A model generated the notes under the pieces. It did no database searches. It was not told the DNA's origin and saw only the letters and a program-made list of their open reading frames with translations. Shown piece after piece: positions 6,973-14,962 of a DNA stretch of 37,786 bases (positions are counted from its first letter, which is position 1; each line of letters starts with the position of its first letter). Origin of the DNA: an uncultured Acetatifactor sp. GTDB lineage: Bacteria; Bacillota; Clostridia; Lachnospirales; Lachnospiraceae. Location of the stretch: assembly GCA_947627535.1 (NCBI GenBank), contig CANQWM010000030.1, forward strand, positions 1 to 37,786, written 5' to 3'. Made by a program: the position numbers and the translations under genes.

Positions 6973-8232
6973 TCATGTATCATTTTCATGAACATATATT
7001 TCGACACGCTTCTGAATGATTTGAACCACTTGATCCAGGGTTTTGTCCCCGTCAAAATAAGCTTCTGCTTCCTCTGACACAATGTCCCAGATATTCGCGT
7101 CAAAAACCCTGGAAGTGTTTGCAGAATAGATGACTTCATAAAGCGCATCGCAATCTTCCTGTCCGATCGCTTCCTCCGCCGCTACATTTTCCGCAGAGCG
7201 GGCCATTGATTTTTCAAATTGCTTTTGCAGGGAATCCTGACGCAGAGGAAAATTAAAACGGATATGTTTCTCCTGAAACTCTTCCCCCAGCAACGACTTC
7301 ACAAATTCCCATGCGGCGTCCTGATTTTCCCCACAACAGATTCCAACAGGCAGATACGGCGTCACCAGCGCACTGCCTCCCTCCGGGAAAGGATAACCCA
7401 CACATACCGTCGATTTTCCCTGAAATAGACGGGCCGACGCGGCATATTCCCCCAGATCGGAGACATAGAGACGGTTCGCCAGCACTTTTCCTTCTGCTAT
7501 GGCCTGTTCGTCATTGTCAAATACCGGGAGCGTATCCATAACAGCGGCCAGTTGAAGCAGTTCCTTGAACGGCTCGCTGTCAAAAGAACAATCTGCGGCT
7601 TCCCAATCCACATACTTGTCCATTTCCCCCTGCAGCACAATCCGCAGCAGCCCTAAAGAGCCCAGGTTATTGATAAAACAACTGCCCTCCGGCAGATTGT
7701 CAATCACATTCTTCATCTTCTCTACCGTCCACTCCGCCGGATCCCCCAGCAGGGCTTTTTCCCCCATAATTGTTTCCAGCCTGTATCCCGGCGCGACGCC
7801 ATATAAATGTCCGTTTTCCTCATACAATTTCAGGATTCCGGGCACAAAAGTTTCCCGCTGCAGTTCCGTATCCGCATCTATCAGGGGATAAAGGTCTGCC
7901 AACACCCCCAGAGAAATATAAAGGCCAACGTCGATGTCGCTCAGATCGATCAGATCCGGCCCGTTCCCCTTTACAATTTCGGCATTGAAACGCATCAGTC
8001 CCTCATCCAGATCCTCCTGTCCATACTCCCGCACCTCAATCCGGAAGTCCTCGTGTGCGAGATTATATTCCTCAATCCATGTGCTCATTTCCTGATCCAG
8101 ATTCATGGTGCCATATACTAATGTCACAGGAGTTCCATCCGCTTTCTCTCCACCTTCCCCTGTGCAGGCTGTCAAAACAAGCACGGACAGCAAAGCTGTC
8201 ATGATCATGAACTTTTTACGTTTCTTTAACAT
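6973..8232 (-). CDS. Extracellular solute-binding lipoprotein (family 1-like), orphan
   Basis: About 419 aa from ATG 8232 (GGAG 9 nt upstream; an ATG 18 nt earlier directly abuts the previous stop). The signal peptide ends in the lipobox LTAC, so it should be a lipid-anchored surface protein. The mature part has the sugar/peptide-binding fold pattern: VTLVYGTMNLDQEMSTWIEE, then GPDLIDLSDIDVGLYISLGV, GVAPGYRLETIMGEKALLGD, and the C-terminal QDAAWEFVKSLLGEEFQ. No transporter permease or ATPase gene is near. It is clearly homologous to the last 370 residues of the protein at 9762-12065, ending QIIQKRVEIYVHEND against SVIQNRIQLYVNENK. The gene starts just after the upstream lipoprotein stop, so the two are translationally coupled. 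Confidence 0.85.
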   Translation of the reverse strand: MLKKRKKFMIMTALLSVLVLTACTGEGGEKADGTPVTLVYGTMNLDQEMSTWIEEYNLAHEDFRIEVREYGQEDLDEGLMRFNAEIVKGNGPDLIDLSDIDVGLYISLGVLADLYPLIDADTELQRETFVPGILKLYEENGHLYGVAPGYRLETIMGEKALLGDPAEWTVEKMKNVIDNLPEGSCFINNLGSLGLLRIVLQGEMDKYVDWEAADCSFDSEPFKELLQLAAVMDTLPVFDNDEQAIAEGKVLANRLYVSDLGEYAASARLFQGKSTVCVGYPFPEGGSALVTPYLPVGICCGENQDAAWEFVKSLLGEEFQEKHIRFNFPLRQDSLQKQFEKSMARSAENVAAEEAIGQEDCDALYEVIYSANTSRVFDANIWDIVSEEAEAYFDGDKTLDQVVQIIQKRVEIYVHENDT

Positions 8233-8250
8233 AACATTGCACTCCAACAT

Positions 8251-9429
8251 TTATAAACTCTCCGATACGATCCAGGTATTTGTCTCCTGCCCTTTCCATG
8301 TGCCATATAAAATAATCCTGTTTATATCATCGCATATTAAAAACCCTTTCAGTCGGAAATCATCGCCATACTCTTCATCGGTCAATGGCAGTTCTTTTAC
8401 CATACTGCCGTCTTTGGAGGAATAAATACGTATCACATAGTGCGTTTCAGCCCCTTTAAACGTTGTACGGGTAGCATAGTAATCGCCATGGCAGGATACA
8501 GTAATGTTTCTGTTTTCACTGCTGTCAGAAAGCGGGAACACCTGGATCTCTCCCCCCGCATCGTACCGAAAGACCGCTTTTTCGCTTTCCTGTCCCACCA
8601 CTTCTGCTTCCTCTATCAGTGCAAAATCTTCAAATGCCCATATACCTCCCCATAAATGCCCGCCCCTCTCTTCCTGCAGCCTTTCCCCATCCATGCCCAA
8701 TGTTCCGAGGACTCTTTCTCCGGAGGCGTCTTCGCCGCTGAACAAAATCTCCCCCGCTTGCTCCATGCAGGCAAACTCATGAATAAAAATACCGTCCTGT
8801 GCCAGATCTGTGGTCTCACCTGACGCAGGATCAAACAGGTACAGGCCATATATATTGCTATAAAGAAATTTGTCTTCCCCGGAAAATAGTTTGCAGTTTA
8901 TGATCTCACGCTCTGAAGCCGCCATCTCCGCTATATCGGCTGCCTGTTTCAAGTGCAGATCCCTGTCATACTCGATCCATTGAAAGCTCCATCCCTCAAA
9001 CGTCTCTCCCATCAATAAATATGCATCTTCTGTTGTTTTTGCCTGGGGATTTATGAGCACGGGAGCAGTGTTCTCCGCCTCTTTTTGTACCTCGAGAGCA
9101 AGACCGTCCATCCGCAGTATCCTGCCTGCGTCAACCAGCAGCAATCCCCCATCTTCCACACAATTGATCGTTCCGTCAAAGTCGTTTAATGTGATCTTTG
9201 CATTTTCCGCTTCCGTTCTGTTCATCGAAGAAATATCGGTGTCTTCCTCCGCTGAGTCAGATGCCGAGCCGTCTTCAGGACTTCCCATAACTTCCGTGGA
9301 AGAGGACTCTTTTTCATTTTCGCTGCCACTGTCGCTTTCCGTTCCTTTGGATGCATCTGTACATCCGGCTAAATAAATGCAGCAGCATACTGACAAGACA
9401 AATAATTTATTAAAAAATGTATGTTTCAT
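8251..9429 (-). CDS. Lipoprotein with repeat-rich (propeller-like) body
   Basis: 392 aa, ATG 9429 behind a perfect GGAGG. The signal peptide ends in lipobox YLAGC, then an acidic Ser/Glu linker (about residues 25-70). The remaining 320 residues alternate short beta-type stretches with turns (GLLLVDAGRILRMDG, DKFLYSNIYGLYLFDPASGE, ERVLGTLGMDGERL), like a beta-propeller or WD/YVTN-type protein. No family is assigned. It is immediately followed by, and coupled to, the solute-binding lipoprotein gene. The pair looks like the two halves of the 767-aa protein encoded upstream, split into two genes. Confidence 0.75.
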   Translation of the reverse strand: MKHTFFNKLFVLSVCCCIYLAGCTDASKGTESDSGSENEKESSSTEVMGSPEDGSASDSAEEDTDISSMNRTEAENAKITLNDFDGTINCVEDGGLLLVDAGRILRMDGLALEVQKEAENTAPVLINPQAKTTEDAYLLMGETFEGWSFQWIEYDRDLHLKQAADIAEMAASEREIINCKLFSGEDKFLYSNIYGLYLFDPASGETTDLAQDGIFIHEFACMEQAGEILFSGEDASGERVLGTLGMDGERLQEERGGHLWGGIWAFEDFALIEEAEVVGQESEKAVFRYDAGGEIQVFPLSDSSENRNITVSCHGDYYATRTTFKGAETHYVIRIYSSKDGSMVKELPLTDEEYGDDFRLKGFLICDDINRIILYGTWKGQETNTWIVSESL

Positions 9430-9761
9430 ATCAGTTCCTCCACTTTGTCCGAAATGTCTTGTTATGATCCAATCATTTCTCCGGAATCCATCTCGTAAAT
9501 ATTACCACAAAAATACTTACAAAACAAGGATGCAAAAATACAGTCGCATCACAATATGAAGACCATTGCAATCCACGATCACAATGGTCCTTTCGTTATC
9601 CGTCTGTTCAACGCCGCCAGGCTGCCCAGTTTGTATTGCTGCCGCATATCATGCTGTAAAACACTGATCCAATCCAGACTGTCCGTATAACTGCCGTAAA
9701 CATTTCCCGCGCCATGCGCTCTGTTGTCACGCTTCCCTCTGCATCCCACGCTTTCACTTCT
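9430..9761 (-). other. Gene-poor stretch with a decayed reading frame
   Basis: No intact gene. The minus strand has an open frame reading SYTDSLDWISVLQHDMRQQY and then KLGSLAALNRRITKGPL* without a ribosome site. LQHDMRQQ recalls the H-box of AgrC/LytS-like kinases, so this may be a kinase relic, but that is weak. A related TGTTTT-CAGCATGAT sequence lies downstream of the other solute-binding gene (near 6850). Confidence 0.35.
9561..9589. repeat. Inverted repeat GACCATTG/CAATGGTC
   Basis: 8-bp perfect arms around 13 nt; ATC and GAT inside can pair as well. There is no T-run, so a terminator is doubtful. It lies between the 767-aa lipoprotein gene and the next lipoprotein gene and could be a processing or attenuation structure. 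Confidence 0.45.
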
Positions 9762-12065
9762 TTACTTATTTTCATTCACATATAGCTGGATACGATTTTG
9801 TATAACACTTACTACATCATCTATCCCTTTTTGCCCGCTATAATAAACTTCTGCCTCTTCATTGATGATTTGAATGACTGCATCATCCACAGAAAAGAAA
9901 GGCGTTGCATTCGGAACAAGTTTGAGTACCATATTGACATCATCCCATGTTACTTCATTCTTTTTTATGGAAAACTCTGCTTTCTCATTCAATTTCTCCT
10001 TTAATGCTGGGTAAGTAAACCAGAGTTCTACATAAAGTTCGCCTTTCTTCTCCTGTGTCAAAATTTCCTCAATAAACTGCCATGCACTCTCCTTATGCTC
10101 CGATACAGCAGCGATTGCATACGCATCGCTACTGATTAAAAGGTGTCCCCCTTTACCATCCGCAGTAGGAAAACCTACACAGACGGCATCCCCTCCAAAC
10201 ATTTTCACATAATCCCTTAACATAGACGGATACAACTCCGCTACAGCAAACAGTACTTTCCCTTCTTTTATTTTGGAGGATAAGGATTCATTTTCTCTCC
10301 CACTTGCCACAGAATCTGGAAATTGACTCACATATTCAAGTAGCACTTTAAATTCTTCCGTATCAAATTGACAGCTACCTGTATCCCAGTCGATAAAAGC
10401 ATTCTCATTAAACATCATAAAATATTGCAGTATCTCTTCTTTTGTCACCCCATCAAAGGCTTTCACCCCCGGATTACGATTCTCAATCAAATACAGTTCA
10501 TCCAATGTCAGACCCTCTTTATTGTCCAACAGTGCTCCGTTTCCTACTACGGTCTGAATCATGAATTCCGCCGGAATTCCCACCAATACATCATCGCAGG
10601 TATATACATCTAATATTCCGTCCACAAAATCCGAACGATCAAACGCCTCCGACTGATCCACATAAGGAGTCAGATCCTCAAAGAGTCCCCTGTCTGCCAG
10701 TTTCTGCACATTGATGCCAGACAGGTCAATCAGATCCATGGGTTCCTTTGTCAGTATAGCATTGTAGAGATCGGTCAGAGATTCATAGCTTTTCACAGTA
10801 AGGTGATATTGGCTGTTTCCCCGGTTGAACTTTACTGCCATTGTTGCCAAATCGCTCCCTCCATCCACAGTTGCAAGCACCAGTTCTTCCCTTTTTGGAG
10901 CCTGTTCCGCCTTTGTCCTTTCCAGTACCACGATTCCCCTGTCATCGTTCATCCAATCTACCACTGTGGCACACAGTCTGTCGTCCTCCAGCAGATACAA
11001 GTTTGTGACACAGTACCCATTAATATCACTGTCCATCCAGAGAAATAATTCTTCCCCGGCTGATCCGGAATCGTTTTTCTGAGTATCAAAACAATACCCA
11101 TAGACAGCTCTGTCGTCATACAGCAGTAAATCATATCCGCCGTCCAAACCATCACTCCCTCCCGCGGAATCTTCATTTTTCCCTGTTCCCATGCAGAGGC
11201 CATTGATATTTGGGAGGTTCCCGGCGATTTCCAGTAATCGGGCATTCTCAAAATCAACTTCCATCAAGGTACAGCGTACGCCAGCCGTCCCCTCTTTATC
11301 ACTTCCTGCCATGTTCATACTTTCCTTGCCGATGCAGAAATAAATTCTGCCGTCAGCGCCTTCACAGGCTCCATTTATCTGAACAATCGTCTGATTTTCC
11401 GGGGAATTATAACTGATAGAACCGTGATAATCCCCTCCACTGGTATACAGCAGCAACTCCCCGTTATCAAGAAAAATATAAATCCTCCCCTGGCTGTCCG
11501 CAGTCAGTTCGTGAATAGAGACATTCCCTCCTGCCTGCTCTGTAATATCCTTGGAAAACATGCAATTTCCTTCCAAATCAAACCTGCACAAAAAGCGTTT
11601 CATGGAACCGGCTGCCGGATAGACATTTGCGGTCATATACAGTCCATAATCCTGTGTAAAAAACCGATAGCCCGGATCCCAGTCATTTCCTCCCTCTAAC
11701 CAGTTAATGGGAACACTCTTTAGTTCTCCATCATTCAGGGAATATTGGCAGATACTTTTTGTGCCGTTCCCGGACTCCTCCCCAAATGACACATAGCAGA
11801 AGGTATCTCCCACCGGCTGCATTCTTTCGTAATCAGCACTCCCATTCTCCACTGTGAAAACTTCTGGTACATAAACCCATTCCCTCTTTGGCGTGGTAAC
11901 ATTGGAGACAATTCTTTCACTTGATATGTCATCATTATCGGATACACTGTCCTTACTGCATGATGTCAGAAACATAGATAAACACACCAGCAAGCAACAT
12001 AAAAAAAGTCCTGACGAGTTAATTTTATTATGAATCTGAAAATCAATACTTCTTAATTTGTTCAT
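9762..12065 (-). CDS. Two-domain lipoprotein: propeller-like N-terminus plus solute-binding C-terminus
   Basis: 767 aa, ATG 12065 with AAGAGG upstream. The signal sequence ends in lipobox LTSC (about residue 36). Residues 60-390 are a repeat-rich beta-type region (DSQGRIYIFLDNGELLLYTS, GADGRIYFCIGKESM, YDLLLYDDRAVYGYCFDT). Residues from about 395 form a family-1-like solute-binding domain: REELVLATVDGGSDLATMAV, PMDLIDLSGINVQKLADRGL, VLVGIPAEFMIQTVVGNGAL, KESAWQFIEEILTQEKKGEL. The C-terminal domain matches the separate protein at 6973-8232 throughout. No permease or ATPase is nearby, so a sensing role is as likely as uptake. It lies directly downstream of the damaged agrD/agrB locus and the LytTR/AgrC-like pair. 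Confidence 0.8.
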   Translation of the reverse strand: MNKLRSIDFQIHNKINSSGLFLCCLLVCLSMFLTSCSKDSVSDNDDISSERIVSNVTTPKREWVYVPEVFTVENGSADYERMQPVGDTFCYVSFGEESGNGTKSICQYSLNDGELKSVPINWLEGGNDWDPGYRFFTQDYGLYMTANVYPAAGSMKRFLCRFDLEGNCMFSKDITEQAGGNVSIHELTADSQGRIYIFLDNGELLLYTSGGDYHGSISYNSPENQTIVQINGACEGADGRIYFCIGKESMNMAGSDKEGTAGVRCTLMEVDFENARLLEIAGNLPNINGLCMGTGKNEDSAGGSDGLDGGYDLLLYDDRAVYGYCFDTQKNDSGSAGEELFLWMDSDINGYCVTNLYLLEDDRLCATVVDWMNDDRGIVVLERTKAEQAPKREELVLATVDGGSDLATMAVKFNRGNSQYHLTVKSYESLTDLYNAILTKEPMDLIDLSGINVQKLADRGLFEDLTPYVDQSEAFDRSDFVDGILDVYTCDDVLVGIPAEFMIQTVVGNGALLDNKEGLTLDELYLIENRNPGVKAFDGVTKEEILQYFMMFNENAFIDWDTGSCQFDTEEFKVLLEYVSQFPDSVASGRENESLSSKIKEGKVLFAVAELYPSMLRDYVKMFGGDAVCVGFPTADGKGGHLLISSDAYAIAAVSEHKESAWQFIEEILTQEKKGELYVELWFTYPALKEKLNEKAEFSIKKNEVTWDDVNMVLKLVPNATPFFSVDDAVIQIINEEAEVYYSGQKGIDDVVSVIQNRIQLYVNENK

Positions 12066-12103
12066 TGAGAATGCCTCTTTCCTCTTCGCTTATTTATACA
12101 ATT

Positions 12104-12190
12104 TCACTCACAATTTTCTGCATGCCAGAATTTATTGGTCGCACACCCTAAATCAAGGGCAAACAGCTTTCTTAATCTTTCTTTTTTCAT
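12104..12190 (-). CDS. Tiny ORF overlapping the end of the agrB fragment (28 aa)
   Basis: It begins MKKERLRKLFALDLGCATNK and ends FWHAENCE, two Cys in a small basic-to-acidic peptide. Its ATG overlaps the stop of the agrB fragment (ATGA), the usual spacing of agrD after agrB. However, it lacks the conserved Cys-plus-four-residues and proline-acidic tail of AgrD, and AGGAG sits directly against the ATG with no spacer. It may be non-coding. Confidence 0.25.
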   Translation of the reverse strand: MKKERLRKLFALDLGCATNKFWHAENCE

Positions 12191-12500
12191 CTCCTGTTAT
12201 ACAACTGTAGCTGTAGTTTTATTCTGCCTGCCAACAGCGATACACTGACAATGAAAAAATCTATTGCTACTACAACAGCCAACTCTTTCAAGTTCAATAC
12301 TAATGCGAATATGAACAGCATACATTCCAACGTCAAAATCATTCTGGTTCGTCTTCGATAAACCTTTTGTTCTGTTTGATCCAAATGCTTATTATTGTTC
12401 TCGACTGGTACCATTATAAAAATAACTACAGCAGAAATCGCCATAATCAATATATAACCCTCAACCGGCCAGCCGCTCTGCACAAAACAGATAATGATTT
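12187..12500 (-). pseudogene. C-terminal half of AgrB-like peptide-processing membrane protease
   Basis: The frame contains GYILIMAISAVVIFIMVPVE then NNNKHLDQTEQKVYRRRTRM, followed by two more hydrophobic helices. The 'P.enknkpl...e.k.yrrrsr' loop between membrane helices is the hallmark of the AgrB C-terminal half. The N-terminal half with the catalytic His and Cys is missing. There is no ribosome site for this frame, which opens only at a TTG inside the agrD-like gene in a different frame. Without the catalytic half it cannot process an autoinducer. The sequence continues into the agrD leader, suggesting a deletion that fused agrD to a following agrB. Confidence 0.7.
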
Positions 12501-12571
12501 GCTTCCACACTGGCGGATTTCTTTGCCAGATATGCAATGGTTTTCTTTACAGTAATTGTTATTTTCTGCAT
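12461..12571 (-). pseudogene. AgrD-like autoinducer leader, core lost
   Basis: ATG 12571 with a very strong AAGGAGGG site, 36 aa: MQKITITVKKTIAYLAKKSA then SVEANHYLFCAERLAG. The amphipathic leader with A..KSA..EAN is typical of clostridial AgrD. The expected macrocycle core (Cys and four residues) and the proline-acidic recognition tail are replaced after about EANHY by sequence that in another frame encodes AgrB. It is therefore probably a leader remnant, although a shortened peptide could still be made. It has its own regulatory region with a candidate LytTR site. Confidence 0.6.
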
Positions 12572-12637
12572 TGCTTCATCCCTCCTTTCCGAAAATGAAT
12601 TTACCATAAAATTACAAATTGTGCCGTTTCTTGGAAT

Positions 12638-12666
12638 AATTGGGCTATATATTTGCCAAAATTGGG
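12638..12666 (-). promoter_or_regulatory. Candidate LytTR response-regulator binding site upstream of agrD
   Basis: AATTGGG occurs at 12638-12644 and 12660-12666, a 22-bp period on the same face of the helix, 65-95 bp upstream of the agrD start. AgrA/LytTR regulators bind paired direct repeats about 21-22 bp apart just upstream of a -35 region. A third AATTGGG copy is at 14850-14856, upstream of the regulator gene. Binding is inferred. Confidence 0.5.
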
Positions 12667-12668
12667 TG

Positions 12669-12700
12669 TAAAAAAACATGGCAGAGATTTCTCCCCATGC
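12669..12700 (-). terminator. Terminator after the kinase gene
   Basis: On the minus strand CATGG and CCATG close a stem with inner GAGA/TCTC pairing, followed by seven T. It starts 14 nt past the kinase stop at 12714 and separates the two-component operon from the agrD-lipoprotein unit. Confidence 0.85.
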
Positions 12701-12713
12701 TTTTTTACATCTA

Positions 12714-13994
12714 TTATATCATATCATCAACCATTGACATATATAAAATTAGTTTAACACTGAAAATGTCCCCTCTCGTCTGTATGTCTATATTTCCATT
12801 GTATAACTCCACAATTTTTTTTACGTTTTTTAATCCAATACCATGCTGTTCCTTTTTCTTTTTTGTTGTCAGGAAAATTCTACTGCCATCTCTATTATTT
12901 ATTTCCGAAATAGTTTCTGTCACATAACTGTTTTCTATCTGAATCTTCAGTACACCTTTTTGTAATGCAATGTAAACATTCAAATACTTTTTTTTCGTCT
13001 TCCTTGCTGCTTCTATTGCATTTTCAAGCAAATTTCCAATCAGCACATTTAGATCAAAGGAATGCTTAATTTCTTCAGGAAGTATTACCTTTACATCAAC
13101 CGTCTCTAATTCCGCCTTTGCTTTCTGCAACATATAGTTCAAGACGCTGTCGATCTCCACATTACCCGAAGAAACAATCTCTTTAGGATTATGAATAAAA
13201 TATTCCATACGGTCTATATAATCCTGAATTTCTATTACATTGTATTTGTTTGCCAACAGTTTCAATTCATTCATATGGTGCTTCATGTCATGCCGCAGCG
13301 CTTTCACCTTCTCTTCGCTCTGAAAGACCGCATCAAGCTGATTTGAATAGATCTGCACTTGATTTTTCAGCATCTCTGTCTCATATTTTTGCGAGATAGA
13401 GTGGAGCAGTTGATTATAAAGATAGAGCATAAAAAAGTTAATAACAAGCAGTCCCAAAGCCACAACAGCTATCCCTGTTTCCTCGCAGACCTCCGAATAT
13501 GCCAAGAACAAAATGATAGTTATGCTGCATAGAGGCACCACTATCAGTGAAACATTCTGTGTCTGCTCTACATTTCTATGTATTGTAATGATTTTTTCCG
13601 CCAAAAACAAACACACCAAAATCATAAATACCGATACCATTTCATAAATCTGGTTAAACTTCTGGCCATCCTCATACTGTATAAACAGCATAGTACCCGC
13701 CACGTCGCATCCCATGTTAATCAAGTATATCGATCCCGCTACAAATAGATTCGTTTTAACCGACTTTGTATATAATCTCACAATTCCGCTAATTCCTATC
13801 AGATTGCAGACAATATTAATCCACATCGTATGAAATGTCCAAAACAGTGTCATATTGAGAACATAAAAACAGGCACATACAAACAAAATCTGTTCTTTCC
13901 TTCGCACTGCTTTACCTAAAAAGATATTTACAAAACGATAAATCAAATAGATTCGCAATAAATTAGTCGTAGCACTAATCGTAAAATCAAACAT
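12714..13994 (-). CDS. AgrC-like sensor histidine kinase (GHKL family)
   Basis: 426 aa. The first 210 residues hold about six hydrophobic helices, the AgrC-type polytopic peptide-sensor region. A coiled linker (SQKYETEMLKNQVQIYSNQL) leads to the phospho-acceptor motif RHDMKHHM (about residue 240). The GHKL ATPase follows with N-box NLLENAIEAARK and G-box HGIGLKNVKKIVELYNGNI. It would autophosphorylate on His and pass phosphate to the LytTR regulator encoded just upstream (2 nt between stop and start). Agr kinases sense a cyclic peptide made by AgrBD, but the local agrBD is broken. The true ligand is thus unknown. Confidence 0.92.
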   Translation of the reverse strand: MFDFTISATTNLLRIYLIYRFVNIFLGKAVRRKEQILFVCACFYVLNMTLFWTFHTMWINIVCNLIGISGIVRLYTKSVKTNLFVAGSIYLINMGCDVAGTMLFIQYEDGQKFNQIYEMVSVFMILVCLFLAEKIITIHRNVEQTQNVSLIVVPLCSITIILFLAYSEVCEETGIAVVALGLLVINFFMLYLYNQLLHSISQKYETEMLKNQVQIYSNQLDAVFQSEEKVKALRHDMKHHMNELKLLANKYNVIEIQDYIDRMEYFIHNPKEIVSSGNVEIDSVLNYMLQKAKAELETVDVKVILPEEIKHSFDLNVLIGNLLENAIEAARKTKKKYLNVYIALQKGVLKIQIENSYVTETISEINNRDGSRIFLTTKKKKEQHGIGLKNVKKIVELYNGNIDIQTRGDIFSVKLILYMSMVDDMI

Positions 13995-13996
13995 AG

Positions 13997-14701
13997 CTAT
14001 TCGTCCCTCAATATCCTTTCTCTGACCTGTTTACGATTTATTTTGCTGATTGTCAATGTTGCTCCATTTACTAATTCTACCATTTCATAGGTATATCGCA
14101 AAACATATTCTTTATTGATTACATATGACTGATGAATCATGATGAAATCATCTGTCAGATCCTTCATAACATCTTTTAGCTTGCCATACATTTCATAGAC
14201 ATCATGTGGTGTAACGATTTTTATCTTTTTTGCCCTGCTTTCAAAATACATAATATCACCCATGGCAATATAGTAATAATCTTTTCCCTGCTTGAATTCA
14301 AACCTCTCATTTCTCTTTTTTATGATTTTGATTGCCATGTCCATCGTATGATCAATATGCTCCTGCAAAATTGGTTTAACCAAAAAATCCATGGGCTGAG
14401 TTTTAAACAGTTTCAATGCATACGATGCTTTCCCGGAAATATAAATTATCTGCAACCCCATATTATCCAACACATTTCTAATATAGTTACCAACCTCTAT
14501 TCCTGTCATTTTGAACAGTTCTATATCCAGGAAAAGTATATCCAAGTTATTATCTTGCGCCAGATAGTCTCTTAATCCTTCCCCTGTATACCAAATCTGC
14601 ACCTCTACCTGAACCGACTTTTGTTTTGCATAATGCAATAGCATATTTTCAATAGATGCGCAAATATTTTCTCCGTCATCACATATTCCTATGTTATACA
14701 T
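13997..14701 (-). CDS. LytTR-family response regulator (AgrA-like)
   Basis: 234 aa from ATG 14701, which has GAGGTG upstream; an ATG 45 nt earlier lies at the -10 region and is rejected. The receiver domain (about residues 1-120) begins MYNIGICDDGENIC, has the phospho-acceptor Asp in DILFLDIEL, and ends with the conserved Lys in DFLVKPILQEHI. The LytTR DNA-binding domain (about 135-234) shows YIAMGDIMYFESRAKKIKIV and FIMIHQSYVINKEYVLRY. It is co-transcribed with the downstream kinase. Likely targets are the direct-repeat sites near 12638-12666 ahead of agrD and the lipoprotein genes. Confidence 0.93.
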   Translation of the reverse strand: MYNIGICDDGENICASIENMLLHYAKQKSVQVEVQIWYTGEGLRDYLAQDNNLDILFLDIELFKMTGIEVGNYIRNVLDNMGLQIIYISGKASYALKLFKTQPMDFLVKPILQEHIDHTMDMAIKIIKKRNERFEFKQGKDYYYIAMGDIMYFESRAKKIKIVTPHDVYEMYGKLKDVMKDLTDDFIMIHQSYVINKEYVLRYTYEMVELVNGATLTISKINRKQVRERILRDE

Positions 14702-14730
14702 ACCACACCTCGTAACGTTTGTTTTGCAAA

Positions 14731-14759
14731 ATAATACATCTTCCATTATGATATTTCAA
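14731..14759 (-). promoter_or_regulatory. Promoter of the response regulator-kinase operon
   Basis: On the minus strand TTGAAA (14759-14754), a 17-nt spacer and TATTAT (14736-14731), with ATG 14701 about 25 nt past the predicted start of transcription. Confidence 0.65.
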
Positions 14760-14821
14760 CCCTTTCTTGTGTGCCTCAGTTTTGAAAGGTGAATTCTATT
14801 ATAGCCTGCCCGGATGCCTCA

Positions 14822-14846
14822 AGTTTCCCGTTTCTGAGTTTCCCGT
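14822..14846. repeat. 10-bp direct repeat upstream of the signalling operon
   Basis: AGTTTCCCGT at 14822-14831 and again at 14837-14846, 15 bp apart, about 75 bp upstream of the -35 box; an AATTGGG copy follows at 14850. It could be a regulator site or a scar of the neighbouring transposase. Apart from these repeats, 14760-14962 shows nothing identifiable. Confidence 0.45.
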
Positions 14847-14962
14847 AAAAATTGGGAAGTTATCCACATTCATAAGTTCCATTTCTGTAATCGCTTGCTT
14901 TTTTTGTGGATATTTTTTTCATTTCCCTCTTGGCAGGCATCACTTCCTTTGCTATACTTATC

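Noticed and set aside
12461..12679. 72-codon frame as a longer AgrD precursor
   Set aside because: The extension lies upstream of the very strong ribosome site at the ATG 12571 and crosses the regulatory repeats.
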